Below, one piece after another: positions 35,311 to 43,324 of a DNA stretch of 64,000 nucleotides. The notes beneath the pieces are model-generated. The model did not search any database. It had not been told where the DNA came from and saw only the letters and a list, made by a program, of their open reading frames with translations. Origin of the DNA: an uncultured Victivallis sp. (GTDB lineage Bacteria; Verrucomicrobiota; Lentisphaeria; Victivallales; Victivallaceae); contig NZ_CALXSK010000001.1 in assembly GCF_944391105.1 (NCBI RefSeq), positions 124,001 to 188,000 on the forward strand, in the 5' to 3' direction. The translations under genes were made by a program, and so were the position numbers. How positions within the stretch are numbered: position 1 is the first letter of the stretch; every line of letters begins with the position of its first letter.

Positions 35311-36432
35311 TCACCTCCGCGGATCGACGTCGCCGAGCGCACACATCTGGCGGATGCTCGCGAGGTCCGCCGCCGACTGCGAAACAGAAGCGCCCGGCAG
35401 TTCGATCCGTTCCGCGAGCTTGAGCGCCATCGAAAGCGCCGTGACGCTGTCGATGATGAACTGCTTGCGGCAGCCGACCTCGTCGGCGGGATTTCCTTCG
35501 GCGCGCAGCATGTGGCAGTCGAATTCGACCGCGCCTTTCCAGCCGACCCGGTTCAGAGCATGGAACATCATGACGGTCTCCTTGAGGCCTTCCGGCCCGA
35601 TGAGCGGCGGGAAGTCGTTGTCGAACTGCGCCTTGATCTGGGAGCCGAAGTGCAGAAATTTCAGCTTGTTCATGCTGCAGAGATAAGCCACCGTCATGCA
35701 GGCATTCATGAGCGCCATCGACTCGTGCTGAAGCAGTTCCGGATTCACGCCCCAGAAATCGGGCTCTTTGAGTTTCCCGCAGATGAAACCGACCGCGTGT
35801 CCGCTGGTCGGCAGGAACATCTGGCCGCGCGGCTCATTCGGCTTCGGCTCGACGGTCGCACCGATGTAGTTGGTCATGCGGTTTGCATGGATGTAGTCGG
35901 TCACGTGATTCAACCCCTCGGCGAGCCACTCGTAAACCTGTTCCCACTGCGTCACGACCGGAACTTCAAAACCGTCGCGGGCGACCCAGTAGACGTAGTA
36001 TTTCGCGCCGAAGAACTGCCCGATGCGCAACGTGCGCTCGACCTTCAAGGCGGCGAGGCGGCGGATCTCCGGGTCGGGATTGCACAGCCCGCCGTCGCGG
36101 AAGAGCCTGTTCCCGTGCAAACTGGAGATCGAAGCGTGAATCTTCACGCCCGCCTCGTCGAGCACGGCCTTGATCTCACGCAGCCTGCGGTAGACGGGGC
36201 TGGACGGATCGAGGTCGTCCCCGGGGTGTTCCGGATCCCACGGGACGAGGTCGTCGTCATGATAGCTTGTCGCCTCGACATACCCCTCGCGGGCGGCCCA
36301 GGCGATGATCTTCGCGATTTCGAGCGAGTCGAACCGGGAGAGCACCGCGCCCCCGAACGGATCGCTCAGAGGACTCCCCACACACCAGAACGGCATCGAC
36401 CGATAAGTTACGCATCCCTGATTGAAATCCAT
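35311..36432 (-). CDS. xylA: xylose isomerase family protein with an altered metal-site motif
   Basis: This is a 373-residue member of the short (Streptomyces-type) xylose isomerase family, converting D-xylose to D-xylulose. Catalytic His and Asp are in ATSYHDDDLVP (H58, D61); metal ligands are in VEPKPNEPRG (E195, K197), NPELLQHES (E232, H236) and FDND (D271, D273). The HIDLN segment that carries a metal-1 Asp in most family members is replaced here by FLHFGS (H261 at the Asp position by my hand alignment), and the E..H spacing is one residue longer. AGGAGG fixes ATG 36432. It forms an operon with xylB; another aldose substrate is possible. Confidence 0.8.
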   Translation of the reverse strand: MDFNQGCVTYRSMPFWCVGSPLSDPFGGAVLSRFDSLEIAKIIAWAAREGYVEATSYHDDDLVPWDPEHPGDDLDPSSPVYRRLREIKAVLDEAGVKIHASISSLHGNRLFRDGGLCNPDPEIRRLAALKVERTLRIGQFFGAKYYVYWVARDGFEVPVVTQWEQVYEWLAEGLNHVTDYIHANRMTNYIGATVEPKPNEPRGQMFLPTSGHAVGFICGKLKEPDFWGVNPELLQHESMALMNACMTVAYLCSMNKLKFLHFGSQIKAQFDNDFPPLIGPEGLKETVMMFHALNRVGWKGAVEFDCHMLRAEGNPADEVGCRKQFIIDSVTALSMALKLAERIELPGASVSQSAADLASIRQMCALGDVDPRR

Positions 36433-36494
36433 GTCGCAACCTCCTTTGTTGACGGTTTCCACCCAGGAATATACTCGGATCTGCCGTCATTTCC

Positions 36495-36523
36495 TTGAAT
36501 TTTTCAACAAAAAGAGGTATTAT
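36495..36523 (+). promoter_or_regulatory. putative promoter of the AraC-family regulator
   Basis: TTGAAT (36495-36500) and TATTAT (36518-36523), 17-base spacer, inside the 97-base divergent region shared with xylA. The predicted transcription start falls at about the ATG (36530), so the transcript may be leaderless, or a start upstream is used. Confidence 0.4.
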
Positions 36524-36529
36524 ATCACC

Positions 36530-37429
36530 ATGATGAAAGAAAATTCGACAAAAGCGTTCGGCACTTATTACTTTGAAAATCCGGCGCTTCCGATCGCAGT
36601 GGCTGAAGTTAGAGCCGCGGCGGAGCCTCAGCATGCGCACGATCTCACAACCAGGGAACACTCGCACGACTTCTCGGAACTCGTACTCATCACGGCCGGG
36701 AGCGGTCCGCAGCTCATCGACGGAATCGAATGCACGGTTGCGGCCGGAGATGTGTTTCTCATTCGGGGATACACAAGCCACTGCTTTCCGGACCGGCGGC
36801 GGGTCAGCATGCTGAACGTGCAGTTTGATCCGGAACACCTTGCGCTGCCCGACGATTTTCTGCGACAGATTCCGGGATACAACGTGATTTTCCAGCTCGA
36901 ACCGGCCATGCGCGGCAGCCGGAGCAGCGAAAACCGCCTGCGGCTCGACCGGGAGGGACTCGCCCGCGCGGAGGAGCAGATCCGGAAGCTCCGCTCTGAA
37001 CTCGAACGGCGCGAACCGGGTTACGAGGCGGCCGCACTCGCGCTGCTGCTTGAACTCATCGTATTCGTCTCGCGCCGCTACGGAAATTCGCAAACCCCGA
37101 ATCAGGCGGCGCTGCTGAGGATGGGGGAGGTCATCAGCCGGATCGAACGGGACTACGCTTCGCCGCTCACACTCAGGCGTCTCGCCTCAATCGCCTGTAC
37201 TTCTCCGAACAATCTCCTGCGGCTCTTCCGGATCGCGACCGGCAACACCCCGATCGAATATCTGCTCGAAGTTCGACTCCGCCGCGCGGCCGAACTGCTG
37301 CGCCGGACCGAACTGCCCGTCGGAGAGGTCGCCGCCCGCTGCGGCTTCCATGATTCGAACTACTTCTCGAAACGATTCCGCATGCTCTACGGGAGAAGCC
37401 CCCGGAGCTACCGCGGAAACCTGGAGTGA
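36530..37429 (+). CDS. AraC-family transcriptional regulator
   Basis: This is a 299-residue regulator. The N-terminal cupin-like domain (about 20-110) has HDLTTREHSHDFSELVLI and AGDVFLIRGYTSH, a typical arabinose-binding fold. Two HTH motifs (about 205-295) are SPLTLRRLASIACTSPNNLL and LPVGEVAARCGFHDSNYFSK, then FRMLYGRSPRSYR. The start is ATG 36530 or 36533 (MMKENS). Divergent from xylA-xylB, it is the probable xylose-operon activator. Confidence 0.88.
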   Translation: MMKENSTKAFGTYYFENPALPIAVAEVRAAAEPQHAHDLTTREHSHDFSELVLITAGSGPQLIDGIECTVAAGDVFLIRGYTSHCFPDRRRVSMLNVQFDPEHLALPDDFLRQIPGYNVIFQLEPAMRGSRSSENRLRLDREGLARAEEQIRKLRSELERREPGYEAAALALLLELIVFVSRRYGNSQTPNQAALLRMGEVISRIERDYASPLTLRRLASIACTSPNNLLRLFRIATGNTPIEYLLEVRLRRAAELLRRTELPVGEVAARCGFHDSNYFSKRFRMLYGRSPRSYRGNLE

Positions 37430-37434
37430 CCCGG

Positions 37435-38409
37435 TCAGCGCGAAAGCGAACGGTGATAGTTCAGAATTCCCGCCGCGATCCCGCGCGCAAGTTTATCCTG
37501 ATATGCCGCGCTGCCGAGATTCGCCTCGTCGCTGCGGTTGGAGACGAAACCGACCTCGACCAGCGCCCCCGGGCAGCGAATATCCCGCAACACCGCAAAA
37601 CGGGCGAATTTCACGCCGCGGTCCGATGCCTTCGTCTGCAGCAGCATCGAACGCTGCAGATGATAGGCGAGCAGAAAGTTGTTCGGGTTCTTCGCATTGC
37701 CCGTGTAACGGCTCGCAACCGGTTTGCCGCTGTTGCTCGAAGCGGCCCCCTCCGGCGTCAGGCAGAAGGTCTCGATGCCGCGAACGCTGCGGTCCGCGGC
37801 GGAATTCACATGGATCGAGACGAAGAGATCGGCATCGCGCTTGTTCGCATAGGCGCTGCGGGCTCCCAGGGAGAGTGTCGTGTCGCGCGTGCGGGTGAGT
37901 TCGACTTTGTAGCCATAGGCGCGCAGGATGTTCGCAACGCGGTTCGCCAGATTCAAGGTGATCGTCTTCTCCTGAAGATGCTGTCCGGCGGTTCCCCGGT
38001 CGCGACCGCCGTGACCGGGGTCGATCACGATTCTGCTGATCTTATGTTTGTACGGCAGCCGTGTTCCGAGAAACGGCACGAGCAGATTGTCGTAATCGAC
38101 CTTCGCCAGATAGGGATTCGTCTTCTGCATCAATAGCGGATAACAGAGATTGACCCGGACACTGTTGAACAAAGCGTACCGCCGATCCGGATAAAAGACC
38201 AGCCGCTCCTTTCCACGCGAAAGCGCAATCTGCGAAGAACTGCGCGAAACAACCGCGCCAAGCCCCGATGCTCCGTCGAGCAGATGGATATTGCGCCGCC
38301 CGGACGCCCAGATCGAACGCAGCCGTACCGGCGCGGCGTCCAGCAGCGCGCTCCCGAAGAAAACCCCGAAGAGCAGCAGCGGCAGAATCCTGTTCCGGAG
38401 CGACCTCAT
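37435..38409 (-). CDS. N-acetylmuramoyl-L-alanine amidase (Amidase_3)
   Basis: This is a 324-residue exported cell-wall hydrolase that cuts the bond between MurNAc and the stem peptide. A signal peptide covers about 1-25 (ILPLLLFGVFFGSALLDA). An N-terminal strand-rich domain of about 100 residues comes before the zinc amidase core: VIDPGHGGRDRG, SIHVNSA and ALVEVGFVSN. Its ATG overlaps the thiD stop as ATGA. A role in cell separation is inferred from AmiA/B/C relatives. Confidence 0.9.
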   Translation of the reverse strand: MRSLRNRILPLLLFGVFFGSALLDAAPVRLRSIWASGRRNIHLLDGASGLGAVVSRSSSQIALSRGKERLVFYPDRRYALFNSVRVNLCYPLLMQKTNPYLAKVDYDNLLVPFLGTRLPYKHKISRIVIDPGHGGRDRGTAGQHLQEKTITLNLANRVANILRAYGYKVELTRTRDTTLSLGARSAYANKRDADLFVSIHVNSAADRSVRGIETFCLTPEGAASSNSGKPVASRYTGNAKNPNNFLLAYHLQRSMLLQTKASDRGVKFARFAVLRDIRCPGALVEVGFVSNRSDEANLGSAAYQDKLARGIAAGILNYHRSLSR

Positions 38410-39263
38410 CTCCCCGCCGACACCTTTTCAAGCCGCACCTGGTCGATGCGATCCTCCACAGGGGGATACATCGCCGTTACCCCGCGGCCGATTTCGACGA
38501 ACTCCTCCATCGAGCCGAGCACGAACGCCTTGGCCTCGCAGAGCGCGTTTTTCCACGGCATTTCGAGCGCGAGCGCGGCGGTTATCGCGGCGGAGAGCGT
38601 ACAGCCGGTACCGTGGGAGCAGCCGCGCTCCGGCAGCCTGCGCGAGCGGAGTCGGTAAAGCTGTCCCTCGCGGCAGACGAAGTCGTCCGCGAACTTCCCT
38701 GCCGGTGCATGACCGCTCTTGAGCAGAATCGAAGCGCCCCACTTTTCGTGACACTCGCGCGCGGCGTCGAGACAGTCGCGCTCGGAACAGAGTTTGCGCC
38801 CGAGCAGCAGCTCCGCCTCCGGAAGATTCGGAGTGATCCACTCCGCGAGCGGCAGAAGCTCCTTCTTCAACGCCTCGATCGCGGATTGCTCAAGCAGCAC
38901 GCTGCCGGAAGTCGAGACCATGACCGGATCAAGCACGAGCGGCAGTTTGTGCCGTTTCACGGCGTCGGCCACGGCTTCGACGATCTCCGCAGAGAAGAGC
39001 ATACCGCTCTTGGCGTGGCGAATCGCAACGGCATCCATGACCGCGTCGATTTGCGCAGAAACCCCTTCCGCGGCAATGGGATCGATCCTCGTCACGCGCT
39101 TCGGATTCTGGCTTGTCACGGCGGTGACCGCCGTGCAACCGTAGACGCCGAACGCGTTGAAAGTGCGCAGATCGGCCTGGATTCCCGCACCGCCGCCGGA
39201 GTCGCTGCCTGCGATCGTCAGAGCCGCGGGATAGATTTTGTTTTTCGGATTATTTTTCATCAT
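38406..39263 (-). CDS. thiD: hydroxymethylpyrimidine/phosphomethylpyrimidine kinase
   Basis: This is a 285-residue ribokinase-fold enzyme making HMP-PP for thiamine synthesis. Signatures: TIAGSDSGGGAGIQADLRTF, VLDPVMVSTSG, WITPNLPEAE and SHGTGCTLSAAI (catalytic Asp region and anion hole). The start is taken at 39263 (MMKNNPK); 39302 is also in frame and no start has a clear ribosome site. It is coupled by ATGA to the amidase. No other thi gene and no TPP riboswitch were seen. Confidence 0.92.
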   Translation of the reverse strand: MMKNNPKNKIYPAALTIAGSDSGGGAGIQADLRTFNAFGVYGCTAVTAVTSQNPKRVTRIDPIAAEGVSAQIDAVMDAVAIRHAKSGMLFSAEIVEAVADAVKRHKLPLVLDPVMVSTSGSVLLEQSAIEALKKELLPLAEWITPNLPEAELLLGRKLCSERDCLDAARECHEKWGASILLKSGHAPAGKFADDFVCREGQLYRLRSRRLPERGCSHGTGCTLSAAITAALALEMPWKNALCEAKAFVLGSMEEFVEIGRGVTAMYPPVEDRIDQVRLEKVSAGR

Positions 39264-39266
39264 CAG

Positions 39267-39295
39267 TTGTTTTTGTCCGTCCGAACGGTTATATT
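39267..39295 (+). promoter_or_regulatory. promoter of the secreted protein at 39358
   Basis: TTGTTT (39267-39272) and TATATT (39290-39295), 17-base spacer. The start near 39302 makes ATG 39301 leaderless and favours ATG 39358. Confidence 0.5.
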
Positions 39296-39357
39296 GCTCC
39301 ATGAATCGGTTTGATCAATTTGAAGATACATCCACAACGGGAAAAAAACAAATCCGC

Positions 39358-40740
39358 ATGTTGAAGTTTTTTCAGATATTGTGCCTCATCGCCCTCATCG
39401 GAGTTGCCGTGCCGCTGCGGGGAGCGACGGTCGTGACCGCGGATGGACTCGAAATCGACATGGACCGCAGCGACCCGGAGTCGCTCGCGACAATCGAAGA
39501 GCTGCGCGCACTCGACAACCAGATCACGACGCTCTTCCGGGTCAGCGGCAGACGGCTGCCGCGACGGTGTTGCGTGAAGGTCTCCAGCCAGCTCCCGCCG
39601 GGGGAGCTCCGGATGGAGTTCAAACCGCGCGAGTGGCTCCTCTCCTTCAACGACCGGGGGGGACAGTGGCACGGGCAGTTTCAGTTGTGGCGCCGCCTGA
39701 CGGGAGTTCTGCTGCTTTCGAAGATACCCGGCGCCGAGCCGCCGCTCTCTCCGGATTTCCTGCCCGGCTGGATCGCGGCCGGAATCGCCTCCAGGCTGCA
39801 GAGTTCGAAGGAGAGCGAACTTCTGTTGAGCAGAAATCGCTATTTCCCGGTGTTGCGGGCACTTGCGGAACAGGGAAAATTCCCGGATTTCCGGCAGATG
39901 CGGCAGCTCACGCCGGAACTGCTTGCGCCACCCGCGATGGGGTGGTACCGCGAACTGGGCCGCGCGATGCTCGAATGCGGCTTCACCGTCTCAAGTCCCG
40001 CCAACAACGCGCTGCTCGACTACTGCCTGCTCGCCGCCCGCCCCGGCAGCATCGAGGATCAGAATTTCAAGGCGACGCTCGGGCGGCTGCTGCTCGCGGA
40101 CAGCACTCCCGAGGGGGTCGCCGAGGGGGGCGGGGAGCCCGCCTCCCCCTCCCTCTCCGGCGAGGAAAAGATTCAGCGCAAACTCGAACGTTTTGCCCGG
40201 CAGCTCGCTTTCAACGAGTTTTTCCCCCAACCCGCACATCTGACCCAGGCCGCCTTCGAAGCGGCAATGAAATTCGACCTTCCCGTACTCGGGCCCGATG
40301 GAAAGCCGACCGGGGAAACCACAATCGTCGACCTCACGAATCTTCCGGAACTCCTGCCGGGGCGACCGGACGCCGTCGAACTGAGGACCAATCTGCGCAA
40401 ACGATTCCTCGCACTCGGCCCGGGAAATGACCGGGCTTTTCAGAACACCCTTTCCGAACTTGCGGAAACAATCCTGCTTCTGCCGCTCACTCCGCCGGAG
40501 CAACAGGAGGAGCCGTCTCCGTATCCGGAACAATTCCGGCGGAAAATCGAACAGCTCCGCGCCGGACTCGACCGGAGAGAAAAGATCGAAAGCGAGCTTG
40601 CCGCTCAGGAAATCCGGTTCGCTCCGCCGGGGAAATTCTACAAAGAGGCGATCACGGAGGCAACGCGGCCTTCTCCGGTCCTTTCAAACGAAGCGCAACG
40701 GTTTCTCGAGCAGGTCGAATCCGAGTGGATCGGAGATTGA
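39358..40740 (+). CDS. secreted protein of unknown function
   Basis: This is a 460-residue protein with a signal peptide from ATG 39358 (MLKFFQILCLIALIGVAVP). The mature part has LPPGELRMEFKPREWLLSF, DFLPGWIAAGIASRL and long charged helices toward the C-terminus (from about 370). DFLPGWIAAGI resembles the post-HExxH segment of peptidase-like folds but no HExxH is present. No family was recognised. It is upstream of the cell-shape genes but has a separate promoter before them. Confidence 0.5.
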   Translation: MLKFFQILCLIALIGVAVPLRGATVVTADGLEIDMDRSDPESLATIEELRALDNQITTLFRVSGRRLPRRCCVKVSSQLPPGELRMEFKPREWLLSFNDRGGQWHGQFQLWRRLTGVLLLSKIPGAEPPLSPDFLPGWIAAGIASRLQSSKESELLLSRNRYFPVLRALAEQGKFPDFRQMRQLTPELLAPPAMGWYRELGRAMLECGFTVSSPANNALLDYCLLAARPGSIEDQNFKATLGRLLLADSTPEGVAEGGGEPASPSLSGEEKIQRKLERFARQLAFNEFFPQPAHLTQAAFEAAMKFDLPVLGPDGKPTGETTIVDLTNLPELLPGRPDAVELRTNLRKRFLALGPGNDRAFQNTLSELAETILLLPLTPPEQQEEPSPYPEQFRRKIEQLRAGLDRREKIESELAAQEIRFAPPGKFYKEAITEATRPSPVLSNEAQRFLEQVESEWIGD

Positions 40741-40765
40741 AATTCCCCCGGAATCATGCTATATT
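40737..40765 (+). promoter_or_regulatory. promoter of the FabK-like/mreCD/PBP2 operon
   Basis: TTGAAA (40737-40742, overlapping the upstream stop) and TATATT (40760-40765), 17-base spacer; leader of about 67 bases to ATG 40839. Confidence 0.6.
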
Positions 40766-40838
40766 AATTGGTTGCCCCCTGCAAGGGCGAAAAAAGGGAA
40801 AAAGAATTTCATTTTCAGGGAAAAAGAGAAAGAAACCA

Positions 40839-41870
40839 ATGAACGATTTGACGATGTTGACCCCGTTGATGCGCCGCGGCAGCGAATTCCTCGGCGTGAA
40901 GTATCCGATTATCTGCGGCGCGATGACCTGGGTATCCGAACCGAAACTCGTCTCTGCCGTCTGCAACGCCGGCGGTTTCGGCTGCCTTGCCGGCGGCAAC
41001 GCACCGTGCGACATCCTCGAAAAACAGATCCTTGAACTCAAAAGTTTGACGCCGAACAACTTCGCAGTCAATCTCATCACCATCGCGCCGGCCTATCAGG
41101 ACCACCTTGCGATGCTCGGGCGGATCAAAGTTCCGTTCATCATCTTCGCGGGGAGCTTCCCGAAGGAGAAGGAAGTCGCAGCGGCGAAGGCCACAGGTGC
41201 GAAAGTGCTCTGCTTCGCCTCGACCGTATCGATTGCCGAACGCATGATCCGCTTCGGCGCCGACGGAATCATCCTCGAAGGCAGCGAAGCGGGCGGCCAC
41301 ATCGGCCATGTCTCGAGCATGGTGCTGATCCAGCAGGTGCTCTACAAGTTCCACGAACAGATTCCGATCTTCATCGCCGGCGGCATCGGGACCGGCAAGA
41401 TGGTCGCACACCTGCTGACGATGGGCGCCGCAGGCGTCCAGCTCGGGACCCGGTTCGTCATGACGAAGGAGTCGAACGTCCATCCGGCCTTCAAGGAGGC
41501 GTTCCGGAATGCGAACGCCCGCGATGCGATCTCCACGCCGCAGTACGACCAGAAACTCCCGGTCGTCGCGGTCCGCGCACTGCGCAACAAGGGAACCGAT
41601 CTCTTCGGCAAACTCCAGCTGCGGCTGCTGCGCGAACTTGAGGCCGGAACGATTCATCGTGCCCAGGCGCAGGAGGAGGTCGAGAAGTTCTGGATCGGCG
41701 CGCTGCGCCGCGCCGCCGTCGAAGGCGACGTCGACAACGGCTCGCTGATGGCGGGACAGTCGGTCGGACTTGTGGATGAGGTCATCACCGTTCAGGAACT
41801 GATCGACGAACTTCTCACCGGCGCAGAAGCCGAACTTGTGGAACTCAAAAAGAAACTCTGTTCCTGCTGA
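40839..41870 (+). CDS. nitronate monooxygenase/FabK-like FMN protein
   Basis: This is a 343-residue TIM-barrel flavoprotein of the 2-nitropropane dioxygenase/enoyl-ACP reductase II family. It has GVKYPIICGAMTWVSEP, VCNAGGFGCLAGG, EGSEAGGHIGHVS and FIAGGIGTGKMVAHLL, and GVQLGTRFV forms the phosphate site. FabK and nitronate monooxygenase cannot be separated by these motifs. The location directly before mreC would suit a role in fatty acid or membrane supply. Only a weak purine-rich ribosome site precedes ATG 40839. The gap to mreC is 30 bases. Confidence 0.75.
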   Translation: MNDLTMLTPLMRRGSEFLGVKYPIICGAMTWVSEPKLVSAVCNAGGFGCLAGGNAPCDILEKQILELKSLTPNNFAVNLITIAPAYQDHLAMLGRIKVPFIIFAGSFPKEKEVAAAKATGAKVLCFASTVSIAERMIRFGADGIILEGSEAGGHIGHVSSMVLIQQVLYKFHEQIPIFIAGGIGTGKMVAHLLTMGAAGVQLGTRFVMTKESNVHPAFKEAFRNANARDAISTPQYDQKLPVVAVRALRNKGTDLFGKLQLRLLRELEAGTIHRAQAQEEVEKFWIGALRRAAVEGDVDNGSLMAGQSVGLVDEVITVQELIDELLTGAEAELVELKKKLCSC

Positions 41871-41900
41871 AGAAACGGAAAGGAATCCGAAACCCGGCCG

Positions 41901-42770
41901 ATGAGCGAACCAGGGAAAATGTCCGACCGCAAGGTCTTTTTCGCGGCATCGGTGGTGCTTGCGCTGATTCTCGCATTCGCCGGGTATCGGGCGCTCCGCC
42001 GCAGCGCGGGGCTTCTGCTCGGAGACTTTTTCTATCCGTACCTTGCTTTGACGCGGATCGTCTCGGACACGGCCGCCCGGCAGTCGCTTCTGCTGCTGAG
42101 CCGGACGGAACTCGCCAGCAAAACCGAATCCCTGATCCAGGAGAACCGACGACTCAAGGCGGAAAATCAGCAGCTGCGGAATCTCGCCTCGGAAAACCGT
42201 GAGTTGCGCATCCTCGCCCATCTTCCGGCTTCACCGCAGTGGAGCTATGCTCCGGCGCAGGTGCTGCTGCGCGACCCGCTCTTCTGGCGGGAGAAATTCA
42301 CGGTTTCAATCGAGCCGGACTCCGGAATCTCTCCCGGAGCGGTGGTGCTCGCTCCGACCGGCGATGGAGGAGAAGCCGCTCTGGTCGGAGTCGTCTCCCG
42401 GGTGGGCAAACGAAACGCCGAAGTGGAAACCATCTTCTCCCGGAATCTGCGGCTCTCCGTCGCCTTCCCCGGAGGGGGGAACGGGTTCCTCAACGCCGGA
42501 GAAAGACGGGCGCTTCCCGGAACCATACCGGTCGGCTACATCCCGGTAAACCGCGGCGCGGCTCCCGGAGATCCGGCCGTGACGACCGGTTTTTCAGCGG
42601 GAATTCCGTCCGGACTCAAAGTCGGTCATCTGACGACGCTCGATGAAGTCAACCCGAATTTTTCAAGCACGGAGCATGTCTCGGGACTGTTGACTCCGGA
42701 ACTTGATTTCGACAATCTCCGGTTCGTGCTCATCGCGATTCCGGATTCCGGCAGCGGGGCCAGGCCATGA
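41901..42770 (+). CDS. mreC: rod-shape determining protein MreC
   Basis: This is a 289-residue protein with one TM helix (about 11-28), a coiled coil (about 60-95, SLIQENRRLKAENQQLRNLA) and a double beta-barrel periplasmic domain (GVVSRVGKRNAEVETI, TTGFSAGIPSGLKVG). MreC links cytoskeletal MreB to the elongation synthase. ATG 41901 or the in-frame ATG at 41919 is possible. The stop overlaps mreD as ATGA. mreB is not in the window. Confidence 0.88.
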   Translation: MSEPGKMSDRKVFFAASVVLALILAFAGYRALRRSAGLLLGDFFYPYLALTRIVSDTAARQSLLLLSRTELASKTESLIQENRRLKAENQQLRNLASENRELRILAHLPASPQWSYAPAQVLLRDPLFWREKFTVSIEPDSGISPGAVVLAPTGDGGEAALVGVVSRVGKRNAEVETIFSRNLRLSVAFPGGGNGFLNAGERRALPGTIPVGYIPVNRGAAPGDPAVTTGFSAGIPSGLKVGHLTTLDEVNPNFSSTEHVSGLLTPELDFDNLRFVLIAIPDSGSGARP

Positions 42771-43324
42771 TGAAGACGGTCTACTTTTTCGTGCTCTTGT
42801 TTCTCGCGCTGCTGTTTGAATTTCAGGTGGGGAAACTTGCACTGCCGTTGCTGCTGCCGGCTCTCGTCATCTATTACGTCTCCCTCGCGGGACGGACCGG
42901 AACGGCGTTTTATCTGGCAACTCTCTTCGGCGTGGTGCTCGACCTGGCTTACGGCAGAGAGCTGCCGACAACGACACTGGTGCTGGTGGTCTCTCTCGCC
43001 GTCGGAAGGGTGATCCGGCTGAAAGCGCCCTCTCATACGTACGAGACCGCATTGCCCGGCATGGGAATCGCCCTGACCGCGCTGCTCGGAGGAGACGTCG
43101 TGCGTCTCACCCTCACGAACGACCCGGAAACGCCGGGAACGTTTTTCTGGAAACTGATTTTCTTCGGAGCGATCGGCCTTTTTCTGATGCCGTTCCTGAC
43201 GCTGCTGTTTGACCGGATCGGCGGAAAACTCGGAGTGTCCGGAGCTCTGTGCGCCCCGAAATCGACCTTTGACCGGCTCAGACCGCGTCGCGTGCGTGAA
43301 CCACGCACGGGGAGGCTGCCGTGA
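42767..43324 (+). CDS. mreD: rod-shape determining protein MreD
   Basis: This is a 185-residue inner-membrane protein with about five TM helices (e.g. TAFYLATLFGVVLDLAYGRE, typical of MreD). It assists MreC in the elongasome. The C-terminus is basic. It overlaps mreC (ATGA) and the PBP2 start (GTGA at 43321-43324), so the three are translated together. The identity rests mainly on position, size and topology. Confidence 0.8.
   Translation: MMKTVYFFVLLFLALLFEFQVGKLALPLLLPALVIYYVSLAGRTGTAFYLATLFGVVLDLAYGRELPTTTLVLVVSLAVGRVIRLKAPSHTYETALPGMGIALTALLGGDVVRLTLTNDPETPGTFFWKLIFFGAIGLFLMPFLTLLFDRIGGKLGVSGALCAPKSTFDRLRPRRVREPRTGRLP

Noticed and set aside
39264..39300. TPP riboswitch before thiD
   Set aside because: The gap to the divergent gene is too short and no CTGAGA-type thi box is seen.
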